Shown here piece after piece: positions 26,166-33,436 of a DNA stretch of 38,091 nucleotides; the stretch's first letter is position 1; each line of letters begins with the position of its first letter. Below the pieces are notes generated by a model. The model ran no database searches and was not told the DNA's origin. It was given only the letters and a program-made list of their open reading frames with translations. This DNA comes from an uncultured Prevotellaceae bacterium (GTDB lineage Bacteria; Bacteroidota; Bacteroidia; Bacteroidales; Bacteroidaceae), in NCBI GenBank assembly GCA_900316355.1, contig ONCQ01000023.1, positions 1 to 38,091 on the forward strand, given 5' to 3'. The translations under genes were made by a program, and so were the position numbers.

Positions 26166-28031
26166 TTATTGGATGCCCAGTTTCGCATTAAGTTCCTTGA
26201 GGGTCTTTAATTGATCCACACGGACGTGGATGAAGTTCTCGATGCCGGCGGCCTTGAGGTCTTCTGAGCAAGCGGGAGCGCCTGCGATGATGAAGATGGC
26301 CTTGGGGTCGGCAGCCTTGAGGGCATTGAAGGCGGGAACGCCATAGTCGGCGTATTCGTCGTCGCTGGAGCAGAGCACCACGATGTCGGCACCGGCCTTG
26401 ACAGCAGCCTCAACACCTTCCTCCACGGTTGGGAAGCCGAGGTTGTCGATGACCTTGTAACCAGCAGCAGCGAGGAAGTTGCAGGAGAACTGTGCGCGAG
26501 CCTGACGCATGGCGAGGTTGCCGATGGTCAGCATGAAGGCAATGGGCTGCTTGGCAGCCTTCTCCGTCGTCAGGCGCAGGGTCTCGAAGTCGGAAGCGAG
26601 ACGGCTGGTCTGCAGAGCGGGCACGTCGGCATCGCCGGAGTGCTTGCAGGTGCAGTCGCAGGCGAGCGGCTCTTTGCCTTCGCTCGTCTCGGTGAAGTTC
26701 GGGAACTGGTTGGTGCCCAGCAGGAACTCCTTACGCTTGCCGGCGTTGGCGTGACGAGCCTTGTCGGTGTCGTTGATGGCCTGCTGGATGGTACCGGCCT
26801 TGACGGCGGCGAGGAAACCACCCTCTTCCTCAACGGCGAGGAACAGCTTCCAGCCTTCCTTGGCGATGGCCACAGTCAGTTCCTCCACGAAGTAGGAACC
26901 GCCACTGACATCGACAATCTTATCGAAGTGGCACTCCTCCTTCAGCAGCAGCTGCTGATTGCGGGCGATGCGCTCGGCGAAGTCCGTGGGCACCTCGTAG
27001 GGAGCGTCAAACGGAGTAACCACCATCGAGTGGATGCCGGCGAGGGCAGCACTCATGGCCTCGGTCTGCGAGCGAAGCATGTTCACGTAGGAGTCGAAGA
27101 CCGTCTGGTTGTAGGTCGTCGTAGCAGCGTTGATGCACATCTGGCAAGCGCAGTCGCACTTGGGCTCATACTGCTTCACAATCTGTGCCCACAGCATACG
27201 GGCAGCGCGGAACTTGGCAATCTCCATGAAGTAGTTGCCGCCGACGCCCATGTAGAACTTGATCTTCTTAGCAGCGAGGTCAACGGGAACGCCAGCCTCC
27301 ACCATCTCGTCAAGGTATTCCTTACCCCAAGCGAGGGCATAGCCGAGCTCCTGATAGACGTAAGCACCGCTGTTGCAGAGCAGGTCGCTGTGCACCATCA
27401 CGCAACGCAGGTTGGGGAAGTCCTTCAGCTTCTCGACCAACTTGGGCATGTCGGGCAGCAGCATGGTGGTGTCCTTGCCCTTCATGAGCATACGCTCGAT
27501 GGGGTCGAAGCCGATGCCGCCGACAATCTTTTCCTTGTCGTAGCCCTTCTTCTCGTAGTAGGCTACCACGATGTCGGCCAGTTCGAGGACGTGGCGCTGA
27601 CAGGTGCGGAAGCTCACCTCGATGCAGTCGCAGCAAATGCCGTCGAGCAGCGTCTCGATGAACTCGGCGCTCACCTTGTCGCCGGGGATGCGGAAACCGA
27701 GGGAGTTGACGCCCTTGTTCAGGATGTCGAGCGCCTTGGCGTTGGCTGCCTTAGCGTCGTCGGCCTTGATGTTCTGACGGACATACCACTGGTTGTTGTC
27801 CTTCTTGTTGCCGCGTACGAAGGGGAATTCGCCAGGCAGCGCGTTGACGGTTGCCAGCTTGTCCACATCTTCCTTCAAATAGAACGGCTGCATGGAGAAA
27901 CCTTCGTTGGTTCTCCAGACCATTTTCTTCTCGTAGTCAGCGCCCTTGAGATCAACTTCGATCTTGTCGCGCCATTCCTGGCGGGTAGGGGCGGTGAAGT
28001 CCGCGAAGAGTTTTTCTTTACTATCTGCCAT
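26166..28031 (-). CDS. mutA: Methylmalonyl-CoA mutase, small subunit
   Basis: A 621-residue non-catalytic partner of MutB. It begins with FADFTAPTRQEWRDKIEVDL and keeps the barrel pattern (YFMEIAKFRAARMLWAQIVK). The C-terminal cobalamin-like domain lacks the DxHxxG cobalt ligand (about residues 525-621, AAAGYKVIDNLGFPTVEEGV), as is normal for small subunits. First gene of the operon, with a clear promoter. The leader just before the ATG consists of AT-rich heptamers. Confidence 0.96.
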   Translation of the reverse strand: MADSKEKLFADFTAPTRQEWRDKIEVDLKGADYEKKMVWRTNEGFSMQPFYLKEDVDKLATVNALPGEFPFVRGNKKDNNQWYVRQNIKADDAKAANAKALDILNKGVNSLGFRIPGDKVSAEFIETLLDGICCDCIEVSFRTCQRHVLELADIVVAYYEKKGYDKEKIVGGIGFDPIERMLMKGKDTTMLLPDMPKLVEKLKDFPNLRCVMVHSDLLCNSGAYVYQELGYALAWGKEYLDEMVEAGVPVDLAAKKIKFYMGVGGNYFMEIAKFRAARMLWAQIVKQYEPKCDCACQMCINAATTTYNQTVFDSYVNMLRSQTEAMSAALAGIHSMVVTPFDAPYEVPTDFAERIARNQQLLLKEECHFDKIVDVSGGSYFVEELTVAIAKEGWKLFLAVEEEGGFLAAVKAGTIQQAINDTDKARHANAGKRKEFLLGTNQFPNFTETSEGKEPLACDCTCKHSGDADVPALQTSRLASDFETLRLTTEKAAKQPIAFMLTIGNLAMRQARAQFSCNFLAAAGYKVIDNLGFPTVEEGVEAAVKAGADIVVLCSSDDEYADYGVPAFNALKAADPKAIFIIAGAPACSEDLKAAGIENFIHVRVDQLKTLKELNAKLGIQ

Positions 28032-28040
28032 AGTAAGTTA

Positions 28041-28075
28041 AATGTTTAATGTTTGAATATTTAAGGTTTTTAATC
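28041..28075. repeat. AT-rich heptanucleotide repeat in the mutA leader
   Basis: On the minus strand four seven-base units, AAACCTT, AAATATT, AAACATT and AAACATT, with one extra base, end nine bases before the mutA ATG. This is the stretch where ribosomes of Bacteroidota prefer A-rich sequence. Confidence 0.5.
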
Positions 28076-28086
28076 TAAAATGCGGA

Positions 28087-28118
28087 CAAAGGTAAGCAAG
28101 TTTGTCGGAGCGGCCAAA
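28087..28118 (-). promoter_or_regulatory. Promoter of mutAB
   Basis: TACCTTTG (28087-28094, minus) with TTTG (28115-28118) 20 bases upstream. The upstream box abuts a GC-rich inverted repeat. Confidence 0.78.
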
Positions 28119-28147
28119 TTTGCGCGCCGAAAACTTCGCGCGCGAAT
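28118..28147. repeat. Inverted repeat overlapping the mutA -33 box
   Basis: Ten-base arms ATTTGCGCGC and GCGCGCGAAT (one G-T pair) with a 10-base loop. It lies downstream of the phosphoesterase gene and touches the mutA promoter. It could be that gene's terminator (but no T run follows) or an operator. Confidence 0.4.
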
Positions 28148-28168
28148 CTCTTTTTCAGTTATTTTATA

Positions 28169-28672
28169 TTATTCGGGCTCACTTCGGGGGATTTCGATGA
28201 CCTCAAGATCACGAAAAACGCCCTCTTCGACCGTTACGCGCACAAGGGTTCGCACCTGATGCCAACCTTGCAGGCCGGCAGCTCCCGGATTGATGTGCAG
28301 CAGGCCAAGTGTTTTGTCATACTGTACCTTGAGGATATGGCTATGCCCACAGACAAACAACTTGGGCGGACGCGCAAATAGTTGATTGCGGATGCTCCAG
28401 TCATAGTGGCCTGGGTAGCCGCCGATATGCGTCATCAAGACATCTGCGCCCTCACAATTCCAACGCAACAGCTTGGGAAACATGCGTCGCAGGTCGCCAC
28501 CGTCGCAGTTGCCAACCACGGCACGCAGAGGCTTGAAGGCGGCGAGGCGGTCAGCCAGCTCCGTGCTGCCGATGTCGCCTGCATGCCATATCTCATCACA
28601 GGATTCAAAATACCGCAGATAGCGGTCATCCCAATAAGCATGGGTGTCTGAAAGGATTCCGATGCGTTTCAT
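28169..28672 (-). CDS. YfcE/MJ0936-type metallophosphoesterase
   Basis: A 167-residue cytoplasmic phosphodiesterase. All metal-binding motifs are present: SDTH (Asp9, His11), HAGD (Asp33), GNCD (Asn55, Asp57), THIGG (His82) and CGHSH (His110, His112), ending with INPGAAG. The physiological substrate of this family is generally unknown. I chose the ATG at 28670-28672 because the conserved fold begins there (MKRIGILSDTH) and an in-frame ATG 27 bases upstream lies beyond the presumed -7 box. It is a single gene, divergent from topB. Confidence 0.9.
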   Translation of the reverse strand: MKRIGILSDTHAYWDDRYLRYFESCDEIWHAGDIGSTELADRLAAFKPLRAVVGNCDGGDLRRMFPKLLRWNCEGADVLMTHIGGYPGHYDWSIRNQLFARPPKLFVCGHSHILKVQYDKTLGLLHINPGAAGLQGWHQVRTLVRVTVEEGVFRDLEVIEIPRSEPE

Positions 28673-28676
28673 GGCG

Positions 28677-28684
28677 CAAAGATA
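28677..28684 (-). promoter_or_regulatory. -7 box of the metallophosphoesterase gene, close to its start codon
   Basis: TATCTTTG on the minus strand ends only four bases before the ATG. Transcription would then start at or within a few bases of the start codon, implying a leaderless or nearly leaderless mRNA. No -33 box is seen at 19-20 bases. Confidence 0.4.
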
Positions 28685-28721
28685 AGGATTATTTGACAAA
28701 AGAGAACGCCGATAGTCAAAA

Positions 28722-28756
28722 ACTTGAAACTTTCAACCCTAAACTCTAAACTTTTT
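28722..28756 (+). repeat. Heptanucleotide repeat upstream of topB
   Basis: Five seven-base units: ACTTGAA, ACTTTCA, ACCCTAA, ACTCTAA, ACTTTTT. The tract ends three bases before the topB -7 box and occupies the place where the -33 box should be. Confidence 0.65.
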
Positions 28757-28759
28757 CAC

Positions 28760-28767
28760 TACCTTTG
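28760..28767 (+). promoter_or_regulatory. -7 box of topB
   Basis: TACCTTTG, 35 bases before the chosen topB ATG. It lies downstream of the first in-frame ATG (28724), which argues against that longer start. No TTG is present at the usual -33 distance. Confidence 0.6.
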
Positions 28768-28801
28768 TCGCCAAATTGAATCTAAAGCACAACGACAGCA
28801 C

Positions 28802-30793
28802 ATGATTGTTTGTATTGCGGAGAAACCCTCTGTGGCGCGTGACATAGCCAAAGTTCTTGGGGCAACCAACGACCGTGGCGGTTTTATTGAGGGGAACGGC
28901 TATCAGGTCACTTGGACCTTCGGTCACCTGTGTGAACTGAAGGAACCCCACGAGTATTCCCCGATGTGGAAGACCTGGAGCTTGTCACAGCTACCGATGA
29001 TCCCGTCACGCTTCGGCATCAAGCTGAAAGAGGACAAAGGCGTGGAAAAACAGTTTGCCATCATCGAGAAACTGATGCAGGCGGCAGACAGCATCATCAA
29101 CTGCGGCGATGCCGGTCAGGAAGGTGAACTCATACAGCGATGGGTCATGCAGAAGGCCGGAGCAAAATGTCCCGTGCAGCGGCTGTGGATTAGCTCGCTG
29201 ACCGAAGAGGCCATCCGCGAAGGCTTTCAAACGCTCAAGGACCAGCGGGAATACCAAAGCCTCTATGAAGCCGGACTCTGCCGCGCCATCGGCGACTGGA
29301 CACTGGGCATGAACGCTACGCGCCTCTACACGCTCAAATATGGACAGCAACGACAGGTGCTCAGCATCGGACGTGTGCAGACGCCAACCCTGGCACTGAT
29401 CGTCAACCGCCAGCATGAGATTGATAATTTCAAGCCTGAAACCTACTGGGTGCTAACCACGAAGTACCGTGACACCGTCTTCACCGCCGTGATGGAAGAA
29501 GGTGATCGCGGCTTCAAGACGCAGGAAGATGGAGAGAAGGCACTGGCCGCCATCCGCGAATTGCCGTTCACCGTCACCAGCGTGGAGAAAAAGGCGGGAA
29601 AGGAGGCCGCACCACGCCTCTTCGACCTCACCTCGCTGCAGGTGGAATGCAACAAGAAGTTCGGCTACACGGCAGAGCAGACGTTGGGGCTCATCCAAAG
29701 CCTTTATGAGAAGAAGGTGGCCACCTACCCTCGTGTCGATACCACCTTCTTGCCTGATGACATCTACCCCAAATGTCCGCAGATACTGGCCTCGATGACG
29801 CCCTATGCCAATTTCATCCAGCCCCTGTTGGCCAACGGTAAGCCCTTGTTGAAGAACAAGAAGAATGTCTTTGACAGCAGCAAGGTCACCGACCACCATG
29901 CCATCATACCCACCTCGGTACCTGTCACGACCGTTCCTCTGACCAATTTCGAGAAGCGCGTCTATGATATCATTGCGCGCCGTTTCATCGGAGTTTTTTA
30001 CCCCGACTGCAAGTTCGAACAGACCACTGTATTGGGAGAAGTTAGACCCACCCCCAACCCCTCCCGTGATGGAGGGGAGCAGGCTGGCGCGCAGCCTTCG
30101 AGCGATAGCGAGGCTCTCCCCCTCACGGGGGAGCGGGGAGAGGGTCTTCTTTTCAAAGCCACCGGCAAACGCATCACCGACCCCGCATGGCGCGTCCTTT
30201 GGGAAAAGAAGAAACCCGCAACACCCACCGACTCTCCCATTACGGTTCCCGAGGGTTCTCCCGAGGGCTCTTCTGAGGGTTCTCCCGAGGGCTCAGAAGA
30301 CGCCCCCGACACCGAACGCTCCTTACCCGCTTTCAAAAAGGGCGAGAGTGGCCCCCATGAACCCAACCTGGCAGAAAAACAAACCACACCACCGAAGCCT
30401 TACACCGAAGCCACCCTCCTGCGTGCCATGGAGACAGCAGGCAAACTCGTTGAGGACGACGAGCTACGCGATGCCCTTAAAGAAAATGGCATCGGGCGCC
30501 CCTCCACGCGAGCGGCTATCATCGAGACGCTCTTCAAACGGCAATACATCCGACGAGTGCGAAAGAGCATAGCCCCCACACCCACTGGCATCGAACTCAT
30601 CGGTCTCATTCACGAGGAACTGCTAAAAAGTGCCGAGCTCACCGGCATTTGGGAGAAGAAACTGCGACAAATCGAACATCACGAATATGATGCCAAGACC
30701 TTCATCGAAGAGCTGAAACAGATGGTGTCCGACATCGTTTTGGCCGTGATGCAGGACAATAGCAACCGCCACGTTGCGGCCTCCGGGCAATAA
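28802..30793 (+). CDS. topB: DNA topoisomerase III with two in-frame repeat insertions
   Basis: A 663-residue type IA topoisomerase that relaxes and decatenates DNA. The Toprim domain begins MIVCIAEKPSVARDI (Glu7) with the acidic motif CGDAGQEGELI (Asp103, Glu107). The active-site tyrosine is Tyr309 in ATYPRVDT. Later conserved stretches are YTEATLLRAMETAGKL and LKENGIGRPSTRAAIIETLF. The start at 28802 is preferred because it begins the Toprim fold and follows the -7 box. Two stretches are foreign to the family: residues about 415-449 (palindromic element D, PTPNPSRDGGEQ...LPLTGERGEG) and about 480-498 (VPEGSPEGSSEGSPEGSE). Both lie in a loop between conserved segments, and the frame is intact, so the enzyme is probably active. 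Confidence 0.95.
   Translation: MIVCIAEKPSVARDIAKVLGATNDRGGFIEGNGYQVTWTFGHLCELKEPHEYSPMWKTWSLSQLPMIPSRFGIKLKEDKGVEKQFAIIEKLMQAADSIINCGDAGQEGELIQRWVMQKAGAKCPVQRLWISSLTEEAIREGFQTLKDQREYQSLYEAGLCRAIGDWTLGMNATRLYTLKYGQQRQVLSIGRVQTPTLALIVNRQHEIDNFKPETYWVLTTKYRDTVFTAVMEEGDRGFKTQEDGEKALAAIRELPFTVTSVEKKAGKEAAPRLFDLTSLQVECNKKFGYTAEQTLGLIQSLYEKKVATYPRVDTTFLPDDIYPKCPQILASMTPYANFIQPLLANGKPLLKNKKNVFDSSKVTDHHAIIPTSVPVTTVPLTNFEKRVYDIIARRFIGVFYPDCKFEQTTVLGEVRPTPNPSRDGGEQAGAQPSSDSEALPLTGERGEGLLFKATGKRITDPAWRVLWEKKKPATPTDSPITVPEGSPEGSSEGSPEGSEDAPDTERSLPAFKKGESGPHEPNLAEKQTTPPKPYTEATLLRAMETAGKLVEDDELRDALKENGIGRPSTRAAIIETLFKRQYIRRVRKSIAPTPTGIELIGLIHEELLKSAELTGIWEKKLRQIEHHEYDAKTFIEELKQMVSDIVLAVMQDNSNRHVAASGQ
30045..30146 (+). 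repeat. Paired palindromic element D, in-frame inside topB
   Basis: 102 bp, exactly 34 codons. Left half GACCCACCCCCAACCCCTCC with hairpin CCCTCC-CGTGAT-GGAGGG; right half with hairpin CTCCCCC-TCAC-GGGGGAG, ending GGGGAGAGGGTC. The centre contains CTTCGAGCGATAGCGAGG, also present beside the half element in cysQ. No stop codon occurs in the topB frame. Confidence 0.92.
30241..30294 (+). repeat. GTTCCCGAGGG repeat inside topB (EGSPEGS coding)
   Basis: A 12-base periodicity (TTCTCCCGAGGG and variants, about four units) encodes VPEGSPEGSSEGSPEGS. The first 26 bases are nearly identical to sequences in the DUF349 gene (34665) and in the spacer before cysQ (36515). Confidence 0.8.
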
Positions 30794-30826
30794 ATAGAGA
30801 GGTGCGTGCGTTATATAAAAGTGAAA

Positions 30827-30950
30827 GGACCCACCCCTCACCCCTCCCGTAATGGAGGGGAAAGTCCTCTATAATTCGCAAATGAATAGAATAGTTGCTA
30901 CTTTTCGCCAGCTGCTCCCCTCCCTAATGGGAGGGGTTTGGGGGTGGGTC
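30827..30950 (+). repeat. Paired palindromic element E (topB/PorE-like junction)
   Basis: 124 bp from GGACCCACCCCTCACCCC to GGGGTTTGGGGGTGGGTC. The hairpins are CCCTCC-CGTAAT-GGAGGG and CTCCC-TAAT-GGGAG. It starts 33 bases after the topB stop. The downstream ATG and first 23 codons lie inside the element, and the interior shares AATGAATAGAATA with element A at the same relative position. Confidence 0.9.
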
Positions 30951-33209
30951 ATCTCTTTTATCCTCCTTTCCTGCAACGCGGAGAGCAGCATGAAGAAGGG
31001 CGACCAGTACTATGCCCTCGGCGAATACTATGATGCTGCCGCCGAGTACAAGGCTGCCTACAGCAAGACACCTACCAAGCAACGTAGCAAACGCGGCGAG
31101 CGGGCCATCAAGTTGGCTGACTGCTACCGCCGCATCAACTACACAGCCAAAGCCATCGGTTCCTACCAGAACGGCATCCGATATACAGAGAAGGCGATGG
31201 CAGACCGCAAGAAGGAGGCTGCACTCGCGGCAGCGGCGAAGGAAGCCGCCAGAAAGGCAACAAAGAAATCTTCCAAGAACACAGACAAGCCCGCACCAGC
31301 CCGAGCCAGCGACAAGCGCAACCGCATAGTTCCCCCTGCAGTTATACCTGACCAAGCCGATGAGTCTTCGGCCTTCGACGACGGTCTCTCTCCTGAGGAC
31401 TCCCTCGCCGAGGCCACCATCCTCGAATCCACCCTGCATCTGGCACGCCTTCAACAGAAAAGCGGCGACTACAAGAACGCTATCAAGAGCTACGAGCGCT
31501 TCCTCGAGGACAGCAAGTCGATGTATTTGCAATATCCGTCCGTCTGCACACCACAGAACGACACGCTGGCCATGAACGGACTTATCGGCTCACGCCAGGC
31601 ACTGCTGATGAAGCAAAAGCCCACACTCCACACCGTCAAGAAGGAGCCCTCGCTGAACTCGCGACGCTCCGACTTCTCCCCCGCCCTCTTCGGCAATGAC
31701 TGGGACCAGCTATACTGGACCTCCACACGTCCGCAGGCCACCGGCGATGACCTCTCCGGCATCACAGGTACCAAGTACGCTGACATCTTCTTCTCCAAGA
31801 AGGATGACAAAGGCAAATGGAGCACACCCGAGAAGGTCGAAGGCGACCTGAACACGCAGCTCGACGAGGGTGCCTGCTGCTTCACATCAGACGGCAAAAC
31901 CATGTACCTCACCTATTGCGCTGCAGACCCTGACTACCCCCGTTATGCACAGATCTACACCTCCAACCGCAGCGATGCCTCATGGTCGAAGCCTCAAGTG
32001 GTGAAGATCAGCAAGGATACGCTTTCCTGCTTCGCACATCCCGCTATCTCACCCACTGGCGACTGGCTGTACTTCGTGAGCGATATGCCTGGGGGGCACG
32101 GCGGAAAGGACATCTGGCGCGTACCCCTGAGTGGCAACAGCATCATTGGAGGTGCCGAGAACGTAGGTGCACCCATCAATACGCCCGGCGATGAGCTCTT
32201 CCCCACCTTCCGCTTCAATGGCGACCTCTATTTTTCAAGCGACGGGCACCCCGGCATGGGAGGTCTTGACCTTTTCGTCGCACAGGAGGACACTGCCACC
32301 CACGTCTGGAAGGTCAAGAATTTGGGCTACCCCATGAACTCCGCCGGCGATGACTTCGGCATGACCTTCGAGGGCATCCGCAACCGCGGCTTCTTCAGCA
32401 CAAACAGGGGCGACGCACGAGGATGGGACCATCTCATGAGCTTCGAGTGCCCAGAGGTGTTACAGATGGTCAAAGGATGGGTCTATGAGAAAGACGGCTA
32501 TGAGCTGCCAGCAGGACTCGTCTATATGATTGGCAACGATGGTACCAACCAAAAGCTCAGCGTGCGTGGCGATGGCTCCTTCACAGCCGCCATCCAGCCT
32601 CATGTGGAGTATATCTTCTTGGGAACCTGCAAGGGCTATCTCAACCATGTTGAACAGCTCTCCATCGACACCTCCAGTGTCAGTCGCGAGTATGTCCTGC
32701 AATTCCCCCTCGCCTCCATCACGGCCCCTGTGCTTATCCGCAATGTGTTCTACGAGTTCGACAGCGCCTCCCTCACCGAAAACAGCACCGAAGCGCTCGA
32801 CAGCCTCGTGGCACTGCTCAATGAGAACCCCAATGTGACCATCGAGCTTAGCGCCCATTGCGACTACCGCGGCAACGACCAGTACAACGAACGCCTCTCG
32901 CAGCGGCGCGCTGAGAGCGTCGTCAACTACCTCATCGCTCACGGCATTGCTGCCGACCGCCTTACGCCTAAGGGTTACGGCGAGAACCGCCCGAAGATTG
33001 TCAAGCGCCGCATCGCTGAACAATATCCCTTCCTGCACGAAGGTGACACGCTCACCGAGGCATTCATCCTCACCCTGCCCGAAGAAAAGCGCGAGGACTG
33101 CAACGCCCTCAACCGCCGCACCGAGTTCCGTGTGCTTCGCACCACCTATGGTCTCTTCGATGCTGTACGCTCAAAAGAGCCAGCTGCTGAAGCCACGAAA
33201 GAGGACTAA
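30882..33209 (+). CDS. PorE-like lipoprotein (TPR, PD40 propeller, OmpA-like C-terminus)
   Basis: A 775-residue predicted lipoprotein with lipobox ILLSC (Cys31). Domain order: TPR-like helices (about 40-205, interrupted by an Ala/Lys-rich linker), WD40/PD40-type propeller blades (about 240-490), a small carboxypeptidase-regulatory-like domain (VKGWVYEKDGYELPAGLVYM, about 525-600), and an OmpA-like peptidoglycan-binding domain (620-750) with the diaminopimelate-binding Asp in SAHCDYRG and Arg in LSQRRAESV. This order is that of PorE, which anchors the type IX secretion system to peptidoglycan. Other Bacteroidota OmpA lipoproteins look similar. The start at 30882 gives a compact signal sequence; ATG 30852 is an alternative. 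The signal sequence is largely encoded by palindromic element E. Confidence 0.82.
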   Translation: MNRIVATFRQLLPSLMGGVWGWVISFILLSCNAESSMKKGDQYYALGEYYDAAAEYKAAYSKTPTKQRSKRGERAIKLADCYRRINYTAKAIGSYQNGIRYTEKAMADRKKEAALAAAAKEAARKATKKSSKNTDKPAPARASDKRNRIVPPAVIPDQADESSAFDDGLSPEDSLAEATILESTLHLARLQQKSGDYKNAIKSYERFLEDSKSMYLQYPSVCTPQNDTLAMNGLIGSRQALLMKQKPTLHTVKKEPSLNSRRSDFSPALFGNDWDQLYWTSTRPQATGDDLSGITGTKYADIFFSKKDDKGKWSTPEKVEGDLNTQLDEGACCFTSDGKTMYLTYCAADPDYPRYAQIYTSNRSDASWSKPQVVKISKDTLSCFAHPAISPTGDWLYFVSDMPGGHGGKDIWRVPLSGNSIIGGAENVGAPINTPGDELFPTFRFNGDLYFSSDGHPGMGGLDLFVAQEDTATHVWKVKNLGYPMNSAGDDFGMTFEGIRNRGFFSTNRGDARGWDHLMSFECPEVLQMVKGWVYEKDGYELPAGLVYMIGNDGTNQKLSVRGDGSFTAAIQPHVEYIFLGTCKGYLNHVEQLSIDTSSVSREYVLQFPLASITAPVLIRNVFYEFDSASLTENSTEALDSLVALLNENPNVTIELSAHCDYRGNDQYNERLSQRRAESVVNYLIAHGIAADRLTPKGYGENRPKIVKRRIAEQYPFLHEGDTLTEAFILTLPEEKREDCNALNRRTEFRVLRTTYGLFDAVRSKEPAAEATKED

Positions 33210-33278
33210 TACACGCAATTCTCATTTTCTTTTTTGAAAAAATCCGTGTTTTATGCATGCTGTTCGACAAAAAAGCTG

Positions 33279-33286
33279 TACTTTTG
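33279..33286 (+). promoter_or_regulatory. -7 box and long leader of corA
   Basis: TACTTTTG fits TAnnTTTG and predicts a leader of about 145 nt before corA. The leader holds a small GC hairpin (GGGCC/GGCCC, 33376-33388) followed by five T residues, then a heptamer tract. I do not recognise a known Mg2+ riboswitch. Confidence 0.45.
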
Positions 33287-33401
33287 TCGCGCTTAACCAT
33301 TCTTTCAACGAAAAATGGACGATTATCACCAACGTAACAACATGAATTGAGGACCTGGGTTCGCATTCGCATGGCGGGCCACGGGCCCAAAGCATTTTTC
33401 A

Positions 33402-33429
33402 ACGTCAAACGTTAAACGCTAAACGACAA
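33402..33429 (+). repeat. Heptanucleotide repeat in the corA leader
   Basis: Four exact seven-base periods: ACGTCAA, ACGTTAA, ACGCTAA, ACGACAA. The tract ends seven bases before the corA ATG. Confidence 0.7.
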
Positions 33430-33436
33430 CCAGGCA

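Noticed and set aside
28724-28801. Longer start for topB adding 26 residues (MKLSTLNSKLF...)
   Set aside because: The extension is encoded by the heptamer tract and the promoter region, lies upstream of the -7 box, and the Toprim fold starts at the later ATG.
20670-30950. Insertion sequence or transposase-encoded element
   Set aside because: The paired elements are at most 145 bp and encode no protein; no transposase or RAYT-like gene is in the window, so any mobilising enzyme would have to act in trans.
33350-33390. tRNA-like GGGTTCGCATTCGC sequence before corA
   Set aside because: It recalls a T-arm, but no acceptor or anticodon stem can be folded around it.
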